64,000 nucleotides of DNA from Palaemon carinicauda (taxonomy: Eukaryota > Arthropoda > Malacostraca > Decapoda > Palaemonidae), in the NCBI RefSeq assembly GCF_036898095.1, contig NC_090746.1, forward strand, positions 55,534,852-55,598,851. Reading direction: 5' to 3'. The translations under genes were made by a program, and so were the position numbers. Every line of letters begins with the position of its first letter. Position 1 is the first letter of the stretch. Below, in pieces: positions 51,574 through 63,708 of this stretch. The notes under the pieces were generated by a model that searched no databases, was not told where the DNA came from, and was given only the letters and a program-made list of their open reading frames with translations.

Positions 51574-52235
51574 AACTCTAGTTGGAAATGCAGGATGCTA
51601 TAAGCCCAAGGGCTCCAACAGGGAAAAGTAGCCTAGTGAGGAAAGGAAATAAGGAAATAGATAAACTACAAAAGAAGTAATATACAATTAAATTAATATT
51701 AAATATTTTTATAACAACATTAAAATAAATGTCATATATTAACTATAAAAACTTAAGATAAAAATAAAAACAAGAGGAAGAGAAATAAGATAGAATATTG
51801 TGACCGAATGTAACCTCAAGCAAGAGAACTTTACCCCAAGAATGGAAAACCATGTACAGAGTCTATGGCACTACGCAAGACTAAAGAAAAATGTTTGATT
51901 TTGGAGTGTTCTAGAAGAGCTGCTTACCATAGCTAAAGATTCTTATTCCCCTTACCGAAGAGGAAAGTAGCCACTGAATGATGACATTGGCGTAGTTAAC
52001 CCCTTGAGAGAAGAATTGTTGGGTAATCTCAGTGTTGTCAGGTATAAGAGAACAGAGGAAAAGTGGAAAGAATATGCCACACTACTCGGTGTTGTGTAAG
52101 CAAAGAAAAAATAAAAGCAGTAACCAGTGATAGAGATCAAATGCAGTACTGTCTGGCCAATCAAAAGACCCAATAACTCTCTAGCGGTAGTTTCTCAACG
52201 GGTGGCTGGTGCCGTGCCCTGGCCAACCTACTATC
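51572..52235 (-). repeat. Dispersed repeat R, copy 2 (most complete)
   Basis: Reads on the minus strand from ggttggccagggcac (about 52235) to the tail cccttgggcttatagcatcc and gttgtag (51572). It includes all the landmarks shared with copies 1 and 3. The tail resembles the 3' end of the LINE at 62340-62421, suggesting mobilisation by that LINE. No coding frame is evident. Confidence 0.75.
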
Positions 52236-52361
52236 AATCGCAATTCATTGGTCGGAAGCCAAGTTCAGTTGAAGCCTGATAGTGTCCAGTAGTGTTTCAA
52301 TCTTATTTCTCTTGTGGGTTTGCCTGGCCATAGCTTTGGTGGGAAGGGAGCTTGGTCACTA

Positions 52362-53974
52362 TAGTCTATTTTTTATGGCGGTGCATATTTGCACTTGACT
52401 CACAGGGGTGCCCTTTTAGCTCGGAAAGGTTCCTGATACCTGATTGGTCAGAAGTATTTTTGTCCGAACACCTTCATTGTTCTCGAATGATTACCAAGTA
52501 ATGTGAATCGAAACTTATTTATTAACCTATATTTCTCCATCATATATATATTTTGTCAATAAACAATGTGAAAGAATAAATGTATTATAAAGAATCGTCT
52601 TGGTAAGTCTAAATTTAATAACACAATCCGCCGAAGTCAACGACAGCAGCTTGTTTTCGGATGCACGCTTTGTAATTTTGTAATTTTTCACATATTTTAA
52701 CACAAATTGGGATAGATTACACTCAGCATAAGTTAAACATGTTATTATAAACATTCTTTGAATACCAGAACTTACCAAAAACATGGAATTAATAAAACCC
52801 GATATTTGTGAAAACTTATGGGGAGGTAAAAGAACAGCCTGTAGCGGCCTGGCGGAAAAACGATTCCTTCTGACTGTCGTAGACACAGTATTTTTTTTCT
52901 TTCGTAATATAGTTCGGCCTATTCCTTTCAGTTTAAATAGTCTTACATTGTTTCTCTTCGTATTATTTTGCTTAGTATTTTTCCACATTCCTGTTCCTCA
53001 CCGAATATCTATCTATTTTCCCCGATATCCCTTCTTTCATATAGGCCTATGTGATATCCGCACTACGATTCCTTATGTTTTGCACCTTACGTCAGTAAGT
53101 ATGTAAATAATAATAACAACATAAATTTTATGCTGTGTAGCAAGTATAACTTATTCTGTAAACCTGATATTAAGCATAGTATATTTTTATTCCCGCCTCT
53201 ACACTATTTTAATGAGACTAGCACTCGCTTCCCTGCAAGCCATCCCTTTCGACAGAGGATAAGAAATAAGGAATCGTAGTGCGGATATCCCATATATGAA
53301 AGAAGGGATATCGGGGAAAATAGATAGATATTAGGTAAGGAACAGGAATGTGGGAAAATACTAAGCAAAATAATACGAAGAGAAACAATGTAAGACTATT
53401 TAAACTGAAAGGAATAGGCCGAACTATATTACGAAAGAAAAAAAATACTGTGTCTACGACAGTCAGAAGGAATCGTTTTTCCGCCAGGCCGCTACAGGCT
53501 GTTCTTTTACCTCCCCATAAGTTTTCACAAATATCGGGTTTTATTAATTCCATGTTTTTGGTAAGTTCTGGTATTCAAAGAAAGTTTATAATAACATGTT
53601 TAACTTATGCTGAGTGTAATCTATCCCAATTTGTGTTAAAATATGTGAAAAATTACAAAATTACAAAGCGTGCATCCGAAAACAAGCTGCTGTTGTTGAC
53701 TTCGGCGGATTGTGTTATTAAATTTAGACTTACCAAGACGATTCTTTATAATACATTTATTCTTTCACATTGTTTATTGACAAAATATATATATGATGGA
53801 GAAATATAGGTTAATAAATAAGTTTCGATTCACATTACTTGGTAATCATTCGAGAACAATGAAGGTGTTCGGACAAAAATACTTCTGACCAATCAGGTAT
53901 CAGGAACCTTTCCGAGCTAAAAGGGCACCCGTGTGAGTCAAGTGCAAATATGCACCGCTATAAAAAATAGACTA
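52362..53974. mobile_element. 1.6-kb foldback (long inverted repeat) element flanked by TA
   Basis: The left arm 52362-53076 and right arm 53266-53974 are inverted copies with few differences, separated by 189 bp of unrelated sequence. The ends are tagtctattttttat and ataaaaaatagacta, each bordered by TA (52360-52361 and 53975-53976), compatible with a TA target duplication as in Tc1/mariner-like elements. Because the arms match, mirrored frames of about 153 codons occur in both (52527-52988 minus, 53348-53809 plus). They have no recognised domain and are probably not genes. No transposase is present, so it is non-autonomous. Confidence 0.8.
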
Positions 53975-54108
53975 TAGTTTCATCATTGTATACTGTATAA
54001 GGTTCGTCTTAAGGATATTGTCATTTACCTTACCTCTGCTACTTTCTAGTGACCTATAAATGTTGATTTACATATAATCCTGAGTGTAGTAGGTGTACTA
54101 TCAAGTCT

Positions 54109-54112
<4 letters not shown>

Positions 54113-54178
<66 letters not shown>
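54113..54178. repeat. (CT)n microsatellite
   Basis: Nearly pure CT tract of about 65 bp. Confidence 0.97.
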
Positions 54179-54180
<2 letters not shown>

Positions 54181-54817
54181 TTTTATATTTTGCTGCAAAG
54201 TTTTACCATGTCCTTCCATTTTCAGTATCTATCTAATAACATACTTGCTATATTCTGTGACCAAATATGAGAATTCATCAGATTTTAGGTAGTAGGTTGG
54301 CCAGGGTACCAGCCACCTGTTGAGATACCACCGCTAGAGAGTTATTGGATCTTTTGACTGGCCAGACAGTACTACATTGGATCCTTGTCTTTGGTTACGT
54401 CTCATTTTAATTTTGCTTACGCTTAAGCCGAATAGTCTGGCCTATTCTTTACATATTCTCCTCTGTCCTCGCTCAAGGGATTAACTACTGCAATGTAATT
54501 GTTCAGTGGCTACTTTCCTCTTGGTAAGGATAAAAGAGGCTCATTAGCTATGGTAAACAGCTCTTCCAGGAGGAGACTCCAAAATCAAACCATTGTTCTC
54601 TAGTCTTGGATAGTGTTATAGCCTCTGTACCATGGTCTTTCACTCTCTTGGGTTAGAGATTTCTTGCTTGAGGGTACATTCAGGCACACTATTCTATCTT
54701 ATTTCTCTTTCTCTTGTTTTTTTTAAGTTTTTATAGTTTATATATGAATATTCTAATGCTGATACTGTTCTTAAAATATTTTATTTTAATTGTTAATTAC
54801 TTTTCTTGTAGTTTCCT

Positions 54818-55150
54818 TGTAAGGACACCGATCCCTTCGTCGTCCAGAAAATCGACAAATTACTTATTTATTTGAATTCTCTTTTCGCCACACTGTGGTT
54901 TCCCATGTATATATATTCCGCTCTACCAGAGCTACATTTTGACATATGTATCATTTCATAACATGTTTCTGTTAACCCATAATTCATATATTTGTAAGTG
55001 TAAGAAAACACATATATTTTGGCGGGCACTTCAATCTGATTTGGCGCCAGCGTCATCCTACCTTTCCGTCCGCACTTTGTAATATACTCCCATGCACATT
55101 CGAATAAAGTATCAGTTGATCTTGGTGACGCTTGTCTCACTGTCCTTACA
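54818..55150 (+). repeat. 5' LTR
   Basis: 333 bp, with 9-bp inverted ends tgtaaggac/gtccttaca. It contains an aataaa signal (in cgaataaagtatcag). Compared with the 3' LTR it has gaaaacacatat (2 bp longer), cgcacttt and gtatcag. Confidence 0.92.
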
Positions 55151-55302
55151 ACTGGTGACCCCGGAGTTGAAAGTAGCATCAGCGGTTTTGGCTTTGCCAT
55201 TAACGGACTTATTACGGCCGTGCTACCTTCTCCATACTCTGTTACCTTAGGCACGAGCCTGCCTTTGGTTCTCCCACACTTCGGTGAACGTAAGGCAGTA
55301 GG

Positions 55303-56148
55303 ATGAGCTTAATCGACATATCAACTTCTCACCTCTTCGCCGACTCGTCGTCTGGCCACGATGCAGGAAGCAACATGCCCATCGCACCCAACGGCCTCGC
55401 CTCCACGCCCAAAGTCAAACTGCCGCCCTTTTCTCAACACAACACCGCTTCCTGGTTCCTGAGAGCGGACGTACTCTTCCGCGTCGCTAGACTCAGCGAC
55501 TCCTGCGCCAAGGCTGACATCGTTCTCACCTCCATACATGAAGAAGTATTCGACAAGATTTCCCCATGGCTCGACGCCCAGGCCGGCCAAGTTTCATACG
55601 ACGACCTGAGAACGAAACTCATCGGTATCTACTCCCTCTCCGTCTCAGCAAGGGCACAGAAAGTACTGGACCTCGCCGGAAAGCCCATGGGTGACACCTC
55701 TCCTGTCGAGGCGTGGGACGAGCTAACCGGCCTGCTTATGCTCCCCGAAACAGACAGCAACGGCCGACGACGTGAGATTAGCTTATCTCGCGAAATCTTT
55801 CTTCGACGCCTACCACAGGACGTACGGGCCCAATTGACAGACGCCGACACGCTCCCGATGAATGAACTCCTGTCGAAGGCTCAGAAGCTCCACGAGGCCG
55901 CCAAAGCATCTCGCCTCGGAGCATCATCGTCAACACCGCCTCCGTTCTCCTCCTTCAGCAGCTGCTCTTCCATAGACTCCTCGGCAATGGCCCTTGAGGA
56001 CGACGAGATCAACATTCTATCAAGAAAGAAACCACCGCAACCGACGCGACTGAACCCTAGGCCTAACCCAGCATGGTGCTTCTACCACCAACAGTTCGGC
56101 AGTGACGCCAAGAAATGTAGAGCACCATGCAGTTTCCCTAGAAGATGA
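55303..56148 (+). CDS. Gag of the LTR retrotransposon
   Basis: A 281-codon frame. After a variable start, KVKLPPFSQHNTASWFLRAD opens the capsid-like region typical of Gypsy-group Gag, with FLRRLPQDVRAQLTD and MNELLSKAQKLHEAAKASR later. The end carries a partial zinc-knuckle-like WCFYHQQFGSDAKKC. GC-rich third positions set it apart from the AT-rich surroundings. The frame stops at TGA (56146-56148), but the same frame continues into the protease, so this stop is probably a mutation of a former gag-pol frame. The role is inferred from family resemblance. Confidence 0.82.
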   Translation: MSLIDISTSHLFADSSSGHDAGSNMPIAPNGLASTPKVKLPPFSQHNTASWFLRADVLFRVARLSDSCAKADIVLTSIHEEVFDKISPWLDAQAGQVSYDDLRTKLIGIYSLSVSARAQKVLDLAGKPMGDTSPVEAWDELTGLLMLPETDSNGRRREISLSREIFLRRLPQDVRAQLTDADTLPMNELLSKAQKLHEAAKASRLGASSSTPPPFSSFSSCSSIDSSAMALEDDEINILSRKKPPQPTRLNPRPNPAWCFYHQQFGSDAKKCRAPCSFPRR

Positions 56149-56633
56149 CGCCAGAAGCATCCACCTGCCACCATCGCAGCCGCAGTTAACCAAAACAAGA
56201 ATGGTTTCTATATCCTCGATACCATTTCCAACCGTAGACTCATGGTGGACACCGGCGCAATGCAGTCAACGTTCCCTCCTTCAAAGTCTGACCTTATCGA
56301 GGTCCCTACCGGGTAATTAAAAAGACAACGAAAGCCTTCCTTCTCGACGTCCATGGCCAAGAGGACTGGGTCTCAATAGACCGCGTGAAACCAGCGTTTC
56401 TCGAAGGAAGCGACACCCGCCTCCGCCGGACCTGGCAGATCCAGAGTTCCGCCTCAAAACAAGCCGCCCAACAAAAGAAAAATCATCAAACGACGACAAG
56501 AGGAAGAGATCCTTACACCGACCGCCAGCGCGCCCCTCCGTTCAAAAACAAGAGGAACCCTCCGACGCCCGAAAAGATACGAAGATTGATCATCAGCCCT
56601 CTACGCCGCCCGATGTCTTGTGGGGGGAGTACT
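56149..56633 (+). pseudogene. Protease start joined to integrase tail (pol remnant)
   Basis: In frame with gag after its TGA, AVNQNKNGFYILDTISNRR leads to the aspartic protease box MVDTGAMQSTFP. At about 56303 the frame jumps to the C-terminal end of integrase (YRVIKKTTKAFLLDV, WVSIDRVKPAFLEG), followed by a basic tail up to the purine tract. The RT, RNase H and integrase catalytic regions are deleted between them. Confidence 0.8.
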
Positions 56634-56964
56634 TGTAAGGACACCGATCCCTTCGTCGTCCAGAAAATCGACAAATTACTTATTTATTTGAATTCTCTTT
56701 TCGCCACACTGTGGTTTCCCATGTATATATATTCCGCTCTACCAGAGCTACATTTTGACATATGTATCATTTCATAACATGTTTCTGTTAACCCATAATT
56801 CATATATTTGTAAGTGTAAGAAAACATATATTTTGGCGGGCACTTCAATCTGATTTGGCGCCAGCGTCATCCTACCTTTCCGTCCACACCTTGTAATATA
56901 CTCCCATGCACATTCGAATAAAGTGTCAGTTGATCTTGGTGACGCTTGTCTCACTGTCCTTACA
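56634..56964 (+). repeat. 3' LTR
   Basis: 331 bp, about 99 percent like the 5' LTR by eye. It starts right after the purine-rich tract and ends at the tcct duplication. Confidence 0.92.
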
Positions 56965-57108
56965 TCCTTATTTCCTTTCCTCATTGGACTATTTTCCCTG
57001 TTTCAGCCCTCAACCTTATAGCATTCTGCTTTTCAAACTATGGCTGTAGCATAGCAAGTAATAATAATAATAATGATGATGATGATAATAATAATAATAA
57101 TAATAACA

Positions 57109-58308
57109 GCGGACAAAAAAAATGAGTTGTATTTTACTAAAGTCTATCATGAAAACGCACCATTTTCTGAATATAAAATATTTGAGAGAAAACGTATTAT
57201 ATAATATGAATGAGTAACTTAATCAAATGAAGTGCAAAATTGTTTAAGTATTTCATCTCCCATGGTGAACATTTAATTTTGATGAGCCATTGCAGTGCGA
57301 TCTGTGTGTTGTTTATAGTAGCAGTTTAAGGATACAGTTTGAATGATATAAAGAGTTTCTAATGAAAAGCTGTGCCACTTCCCTTATTAAAGTATGAGGA
57401 ATTTCTGTCCTTATACAACATGTTTATTCAATATGTTCATCATTCAAGTGTATTCCTTCGAAGTTCAACCATGATTCAATTGCTTATAATATTGTTTGAT
57501 ATCAATATTTTAACATTCTTTGTGGATTTTTCATTCGTTCGATTTGTTGTTTTGAATAGATTACCAGCTACCTTATCAATTTCACCCAGAAAGTTTCTTC
57601 GTAATCCCTCATATCGAAGAATCACCGTAGCTGCGATTGCAATTTCAATAGATTCAGATTTTAAGGGGTCATCAATACCCCCAAGTTCCGGCTGTTTCGT
57701 GGGCCTATTGTATAAACACCACCTCCTGACGATAATCCTATTTCCGAATGACTAGATCTTGTATATCATAGAACGAAATTCATGCCCCGTAGTCTGTTTA
57801 ATGTGTTAATATGGGTTTTCAATAGAATAGTTTATTTAGAGAGAAGTGGTTATTTATGTTTTTCCCTGTAATGTCATTAATTCAAAAGGAATATGCTTTG
57901 GATAGTTAATGGAAATGGTATCTTTGCCGTTTCAGACTACATTTATTCAAAGGCCTCATACATGTCCTTCCATTCGTGTCTGTTTGTGGTCTTTCTATGC
58001 GAATTTATACCCACATGCATAGTATATACTAAATACTTGGCTTTTCTTCCTTTTTTCGTGTAATGAGTTCTTTAAAGGCATGATACATGATTAGACAATA
58101 GATAGATGCACATCATAGTAACAGCATTCGTAATGGCGTAAATATATTCTCCATGAAGATAGAAGTTTGTGGCTGTTGAATTCTCTCAAAACATAAGTCA
58201 AAGTACAAATTAAATCTCGTTTGAACTGTTTCAAGACGAGGAATCATGAAACAAACGTTTGTGGTGTATGTAGATCGACAGACCAGTATAACAACCTTAT
58301 ATTTATCC

Positions 58309-58311
<3 letters not shown>
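57109..58311. other. AT-rich sequence without recognised features
   Basis: A 127-codon frame at 57372-57755 is hydrophobic and AT-driven, without known motifs. I do not call it a gene. Confidence 0.4.

Positions 58312-58384
<73 letters not shown>
58312..58384. repeat. (TA)n microsatellite
   Basis: Imperfect TA tract with isolated tagata and tacata interruptions. Confidence 0.95.
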
Positions 58385-58784
58385 GAATCGAAGCTGTTCA
58401 GTGTGTTCTAAAATCCAGGAATATATACTGGAAAGATTAGGCATTTTCTGAAAATCGTCAAAATTACCGTAAAATTGTATGTCGGCCGAGCTTATTCCTT
58501 TCACAAGATTTATTTTTCTCCCATAGTTCCTATAATTCCATGTAGATGACGTTTTGATCACTTTACCATCGCTTTAGTAGTGAACCGACAAATTGATAGT
58601 GGATACGGGTAATTTGAAACGATCCAATCGACCTCGCCTGCCCTGGGCAACTGTTGAAGGATATTTTTTTTTTTTTTTATCCAGTCAGAAGTCAGTAACT
58701 TCGAATAATGTAAGCATAACAATACATTTGTTTATATTAGTATTTATTATATTGAGCTGAATGATTTATATACTTAAAGTAGCG

Positions 58785-59150
58785 CCAAAATACTTGCCCA
58801 CACGATTAACGAGTGTAGCGCAACATATACTGCTTTCCATAACAGAGGAGCAATAAGATAATGTTAAATTGCAAGTGAAGCGAGCCACAGTGGAGTGAAT
58901 ATCAACTCAGTGATCAATTATATAATTGAAATAATGCCAACATACTTGCCCACGATATTAATACATGTAATCCAGCATGTATTTCTTGCCAGAACTTGGG
59001 GGCAATGATATAATGTGGAATTGTGAGCAAATCGAGCTATGGTGGAGCAAAGACCATTTGAACTAAGTGATTAATTAGATAATAACATCAATATATTCGC
59101 CCATTTCTCGAACTTGTAAAGCGTAACAGAAATAAATGTTGGAAATTACT
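58785..59150. repeat. Diverged tandem repeat, period about 152 bp
   Basis: Landmarks recur: atacttgcccac at about 58790 and 58943, then atattcgccca at about 59095; agcgagccacagtggag and atcgagctatggtggag; cagtgatcaattat and aagtgattaattag. About 2.4 copies, strongly diverged. Confidence 0.65.
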
Positions 59151-60061
59151 GAAATATATAAGATTTACTCATAGATTTTCGAAGCTGTTTATCATTCATT
59201 TATCCTTATTTCGTCTTTTTATAGTTTGTCAGGAAGTATTTCGTTTTATATTTCTTGTATCATCATAATTTTTGATATCGTATTTTGTACACTATAAAAT
59301 TTAAGTTGACTGTAAACTATACATCTATTAACCTTAAACCTTATTTCGGTCGTAATGAGTGTATAGGGAGAAATGTCTTCAGTCCAAAAGATACAAAGGT
59401 GTGGTGGTGTTTTATGTATTGTTAAACTATTCGTTATCATCTCATCAGGCATTTCCTTGGGTGATAGTATGATGAATATCTCATTTAGGAACGTCTAAAG
59501 AAGATAGTTACAATTTCATTGAAGGTGTTGAATTCGACAACTCCTTTTAAAGATCACTGTTTCATGCCATAATGGATAAACGTTAAATGTAATAATTAGA
59601 AGAATTGCATCAAAATAGTTTCTTATATTTACAGATTATAAGAAATTAGAATGAAATTGTACTCTAAAGGTAAAGTTTATTTACCTCTACAAATAAAGAG
59701 CATATTTAAAGAGTCGGTCTTTAAAAGAGGAATCAAGTTCGTCTATTGGGAAAAGATTTTTACACCAGAACCAACATCTACATTCAAGTTACTCAAGTGA
59801 TATTTATAACTGATGAACAGAAGAGCTGTCACGCTTGCATCACATACTACACGATTACGCACAAGTTAGTGGTTATTTATGTTTTGCGAAATGAATTGTC
59901 ACGGCTGGATGACCAACAAACAATTTACGCGTACTTACGTGCGGACGCAATTTATCAATCCACCGTTAATGTAGTACGACGCGAAGGACCTCGACATCAT
60001 TCTGCCAATCAGCCTTATTTGCTCGGTCATGCATATCCTCATAGCATTCACCTGACCACCC

Positions 60062-60064
<3 letters not shown>
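59151..60064. other. AT-rich sequence without recognised features
   Basis: A frame at 59746-60183 runs into the following microsatellite and has no recognised domain. Not called as a gene. Confidence 0.4.

Positions 60065-60151
<87 letters not shown>
60065..60151. repeat. (CT)n microsatellite, 87 bp
   Basis: Pure CT tract. Frames crossing it (Leu-Ser or Arg-Glu runs) are artefacts. Confidence 0.98.
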
Positions 60152-60156
<5 letters not shown>

Positions 60157-61072
60157 TTGATGTCTCACAGCAAAGAATGTTAACACATACACGTACAATT
60201 ATGCTCTCGGTACATTTGGAAATGTTAATAATGAAGCAGACTAATATCTTTATAGTGATGATTTTGATTCCATATGGGCCACATGTTCAATATGACGAAT
60301 AATTATTTTATAAATGAAAACTTTTTTAATTTTTCCACAATAATATTTCGGTTATTCCCGTGTGGTTCCAGATCATTTACGAATCGAGGTCCAGCTGTTT
60401 TTTTTTTTTTCTGCAAATTCACGGCAAAGTCAGATGCTGGAAAATTTCCTATGCTTTTAAGTCACTTCGTGATAGACGTTTCAATCTCAACACTATATGC
60501 ACTTTTGCATTCTATGTAGTTTCTTTTTTTTATTTTAGAATCATTATTTTCGTTTTTAGATGAGTGCTGTACTAGTAGATGCCGCTATTTTAATCGAGGA
60601 TTGCCATTACTGGAAGACACGAAATTTGTCTGTAACTACCTTTTATAAAGATAGAAATGTATTTTCATACATACTAATATTTTCAATATATCTTAGCATA
60701 ATGCTATCAGCAACATTCTGAGTACAGAAAATCCTTTATAGATATGCATAAGACGCAGCCAAATGAATTTATATGAAATTTCCCCACGACACAAACCTGA
60801 CTAAATACTTCCGTCTGGGTTTAAACCGTTGCCTTGAGATTGAACACCGGTAATTCATTTAACATGAACACGTTTACTATTCAGAACTCAATTTGATGGT
60901 TTCTTCTGTTCTGCCGGCAAAGAATTGAGCCGTATGATAATTTTTTCCTGATATCTTATTGTTTAAAGATCCAAAGAACTTATCTGAAAACTTCTGTTTA
61001 CATTTTTTTTGGGATACATGAAGATTTATATGAATACTAAAAGAATAGCATGGAGATAAATATGTAAATTAG
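60152..61072. other. AT-rich sequence without recognised features
   Basis: No gene or repeat that I recognise. Confidence 0.4.
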
Positions 61073-61195
<123 letters not shown>

Positions 61196-61375
61196 TTCAA
61201 ATAAGCCATATATATTTTTGATACATTAATGTCTGGATTCTCTTAACGACCTCGGGATCAGAGCCCAGGCGAAATCACACAAAGACAAGAGCTTGTGACC
61301 GGCCGGGAATCGAACCCTGGTCGGCAAGCTTGTATAGACAGTGACTCAACCACTTGGCCACGAAGAAAGATTTCT
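61196..61375 (-). mobile_element. tRNA-derived SINE
   Basis: On the minus strand, an RNA polymerase III box A TGGCCAAGTGG (61350-61360) and box B GGTTCGATTCC (61306-61316) fit the tRNA promoter consensus exactly and lie 44 bp apart. After box B the tRNA-like part ends and unrelated sequence follows (cgcctgggctctgatcccg ... gacattaatg), down to a microsatellite. That layout is a SINE rather than a tRNA gene; the 5' part does not pair into a full tRNA acceptor stem. Confidence 0.8.
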
Positions 61376-61386
61376 CACAGATGCAC

Positions 61387-61572
<186 letters not shown>

Positions 61573-61716
61573 AACTTGGACAATTATTCCCGTGTTATAG
61601 TTGGACAAATGCTCATAGCTTTCATAGATGTTTTGGGTAAATTCTTATGCAGTTTTGCAGCAATAACTTTCTGTCATATTGACATCCAACTTCCCTTTGC
61701 GTGTCATTTTTCCCCC

Positions 61717-62421
61717 AGAAACATCTAAGGTCTGTGTATTTTTCAATTGCACAAAATTTTGGCTTATCGAGAGTCTTTCAAGATTTTCGCTGATCAATCT
61801 ATTCTGAAGAAGTGTTTTAATTCTTTCATCCTACCTTGTTTCGAGTATTGTTCTCGGTCTGGTCTTCAGCTGCTGCATGTCATCTTACGGTCTATTAAAT
61901 TTCTTATTCATGACCTAGATATTAATCTCTGGCACCGTCGTTCAATTAGTTCGTTATGCAGGTTGCATAAAATTTTTCATAAATCTGATCATCCTTTACA
62001 TTCAGATCTTCCTGGACAGTTCCATCTTGTTCGTAATATTATGCATGCAGTTAATTCTAGTAGCCAGGCCTTCTCCATCATGAAGCTCGATACTACACAG
62101 TATTATAAAAGTTTTATTCCAGCTGTGACCAAGTAGTGGATTGATCTTCCTAATAGGGTAGTTGAATTGGAAGAACTTCAAATGTTGAAACTTGCAGTTA
62201 ATGTTTTTATGTGGAACAGACTGACATAAGTCTTTTTACAGTTTTGTATGAAATATCTGTTTTGATGTTACTGTTTTTGAAATATTTTATTTTAATTGTT
62301 CATTATTTCTCATATTGTTTATTTATTTCATTATTTCCTTTCCTCTCTGAGCTATGTTTTCCTGTTGGAGACCTTGGGCTTATAGCATCTTGCTTTTCCA
62401 ATTAGGGTTGTAGCTTAGCTA

Positions 62422-62480
<59 letters not shown>
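61717..62480 (+). mobile_element. LINE 3' end with (TAA)n tail
   Basis: The frame 61747-62136 (129 codons) is the RT C-terminus: SFKIFADQSILKKCFNSF, FLIHDLDINLWHRRSISSLC and YYKSFIPAVTK. An in-frame TAG follows where the related copy at 329-917 has a Trp codon. The 3' UTR ends ggcttatagcatcttgcttt, agggttgtagcttagctag and then (TAA)n at 62422-62480, a typical CR1-like microsatellite tail. It is 5' truncated. Confidence 0.82.
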
Positions 62481-63307
62481 TTTTCCTTCTTTATAAGAAG
62501 GAACTTGCAAGTTTTGGCTAGAGTTTGATTTAGGGGATCCTTCATTATTATTGGCAAACAGATCACATGTCTGTATGACATTGGAAGGGGGTACTAACGT
62601 TTTATAAATAGTATTTTGAGATCACCACTAATAATGACACGTGTATAATTTACTCAGTAAGACCACAACTGTCCATGGAAGCTGATCACACGCTACCTAT
62701 CCATTATGACGTGTAATTGTTACCAAAGCGTAATATTTTGTTCGTTTGGTTTTTTTTTTCATTGATAAATTTTAAAATGACAACCATGAAAATGGTATCC
62801 GAGAGGCCACATATGAATCATTTTTGTATAAGATGATTTTTTATTTTATTTTCGGGTTACGAGAAAGGAATGCGGGTATTCTTCATTTACAATGATAAAT
62901 TGCAACATTTTCTAATCTTAACCACTATAAGAAAGCTACGTTTTCTTTGCAATCGATGTGTGCAGTGGTCTTATTCAGTAGTCGTTGGCGAATTTAGCAA
63001 AAACTTAATATATTAAACCAATTAATATCCCAGATTTATCATCACAATTGTGATATTTTTTATAAAATTAGAGAGTTGGGAAAGTCACATTTAACACGTA
63101 ACGGATGATACCAGATTGTAATAAAAATACCTTCTATAGATACGTGTAAGGTTACTAAGATTAGTATTAGTTGTTGATTCAGTGAGACTTGAGGATTTTT
63201 ATAAGCATTAACCTTTATTATAATTTTGGTTAGATTTTCAATCTTCAGCTTTCATAAAAGCCTTTGGTCGAAATATATCTTTATAAAGAGTAATGTTAGG
63301 TAACCCA

Positions 63308-63309
<2 letters not shown>
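62481..63309. other. AT-rich sequence without recognised features
   Basis: No gene or repeat that I recognise. Confidence 0.4.

Positions 63310-63369
<60 letters not shown>
63310..63369. repeat. (TC)n microsatellite, 60 bp
   Basis: Pure TC tract. Confidence 0.98.
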
Positions 63370-63371
<2 letters not shown>

Positions 63372-63618
63372 GGCACCTCTTTAGAGTCTCGGACTGTAAA
63401 AGGTGAAAAGATGGGCTCGTTCCTACAAATTGACATGGGCTCTGTTCATCTAAGCTGCAAATTTGGTACCTAATATCTAGCAGACCGTTGAGGATCGTGG
63501 CTAGGGTGCAGAAGGAAAGAGATAAAGAGAAAAGGAAAACTGACGTGAGAGTCTATTTCCGTCATAACACTTGTATACCATAAAAAGGCGAAGCCATTCA
63601 AAAGATATATATACAGTA

Positions 63619-63621
<3 letters not shown>

Positions 63622-63705
<84 letters not shown>
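63622..63705. repeat. (TC)n microsatellite, 84 bp
   Basis: Pure TC tract. The flanks up to 64000 are AT-rich, and the window ends within a new (AT)n run starting near 63983. Confidence 0.98.

Positions 63706-63708
<3 letters not shown>

Larger units (their letters stand above)
54818..56964 (+). mobile_element. Internally deleted Gypsy-type LTR retrotransposon
   Basis: The two LTRs (54818-55150 and 56634-56964) start with tgtaaggac and end with gtccttaca. A 4-bp duplication, tcct, flanks the element (54814-54817 and 56965-56968). The internal 1.48 kb holds a primer-binding-like tggtgaccccgga just after the 5' LTR, a gag frame, a protease start, a fragment of the integrase tail, and a purine-rich gtggggggagtac before the 3' LTR. 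RT, RNase H and most of integrase are missing. The LTRs differ by about three substitutions and a 2-bp indel, so the insertion is fairly young. It depends on a helper element to move. Confidence 0.92.
54287..57108 (+). repeat. Dispersed repeat R, copy 3, split by an LTR retrotransposon
   Basis: The first part is 54287-54817 (ggttggccagggtacc ... cttttcttgtagtttcct). The second part, 56965-57108, resumes with tccttatttcctttcctc and ends in a tail like ttatagcattctgctttt followed by an (ATA)n/(ATG)n run at 57058-57108. The inserted element lies between, with tcct repeated on both sides. Confidence 0.82.

Noticed and set aside
52527..53809. The paired 153-codon frames in the foldback arms
   Set aside because: They look conserved only because the two arms are inverted copies. 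No domain, no codon signal I can judge, and flanking stops on all sides.
57372..57755. 127-codon hydrophobic frame
   Set aside because: AT-driven hydrophobic composition, no domain, no splice or promoter context.
59746..60198. 145-codon plus-strand frame and 87-codon minus-strand frame near the CT tract
   Set aside because: Extended by the microsatellite (Leu-Ser or Arg-Glu runs), and the remainder has no recognisable motif.
61196..61375. A true tRNA gene at the SINE
   Set aside because: Box A and box B are perfect, but no complete cloverleaf with acceptor stem is apparent and SINE-type sequence continues past box B.
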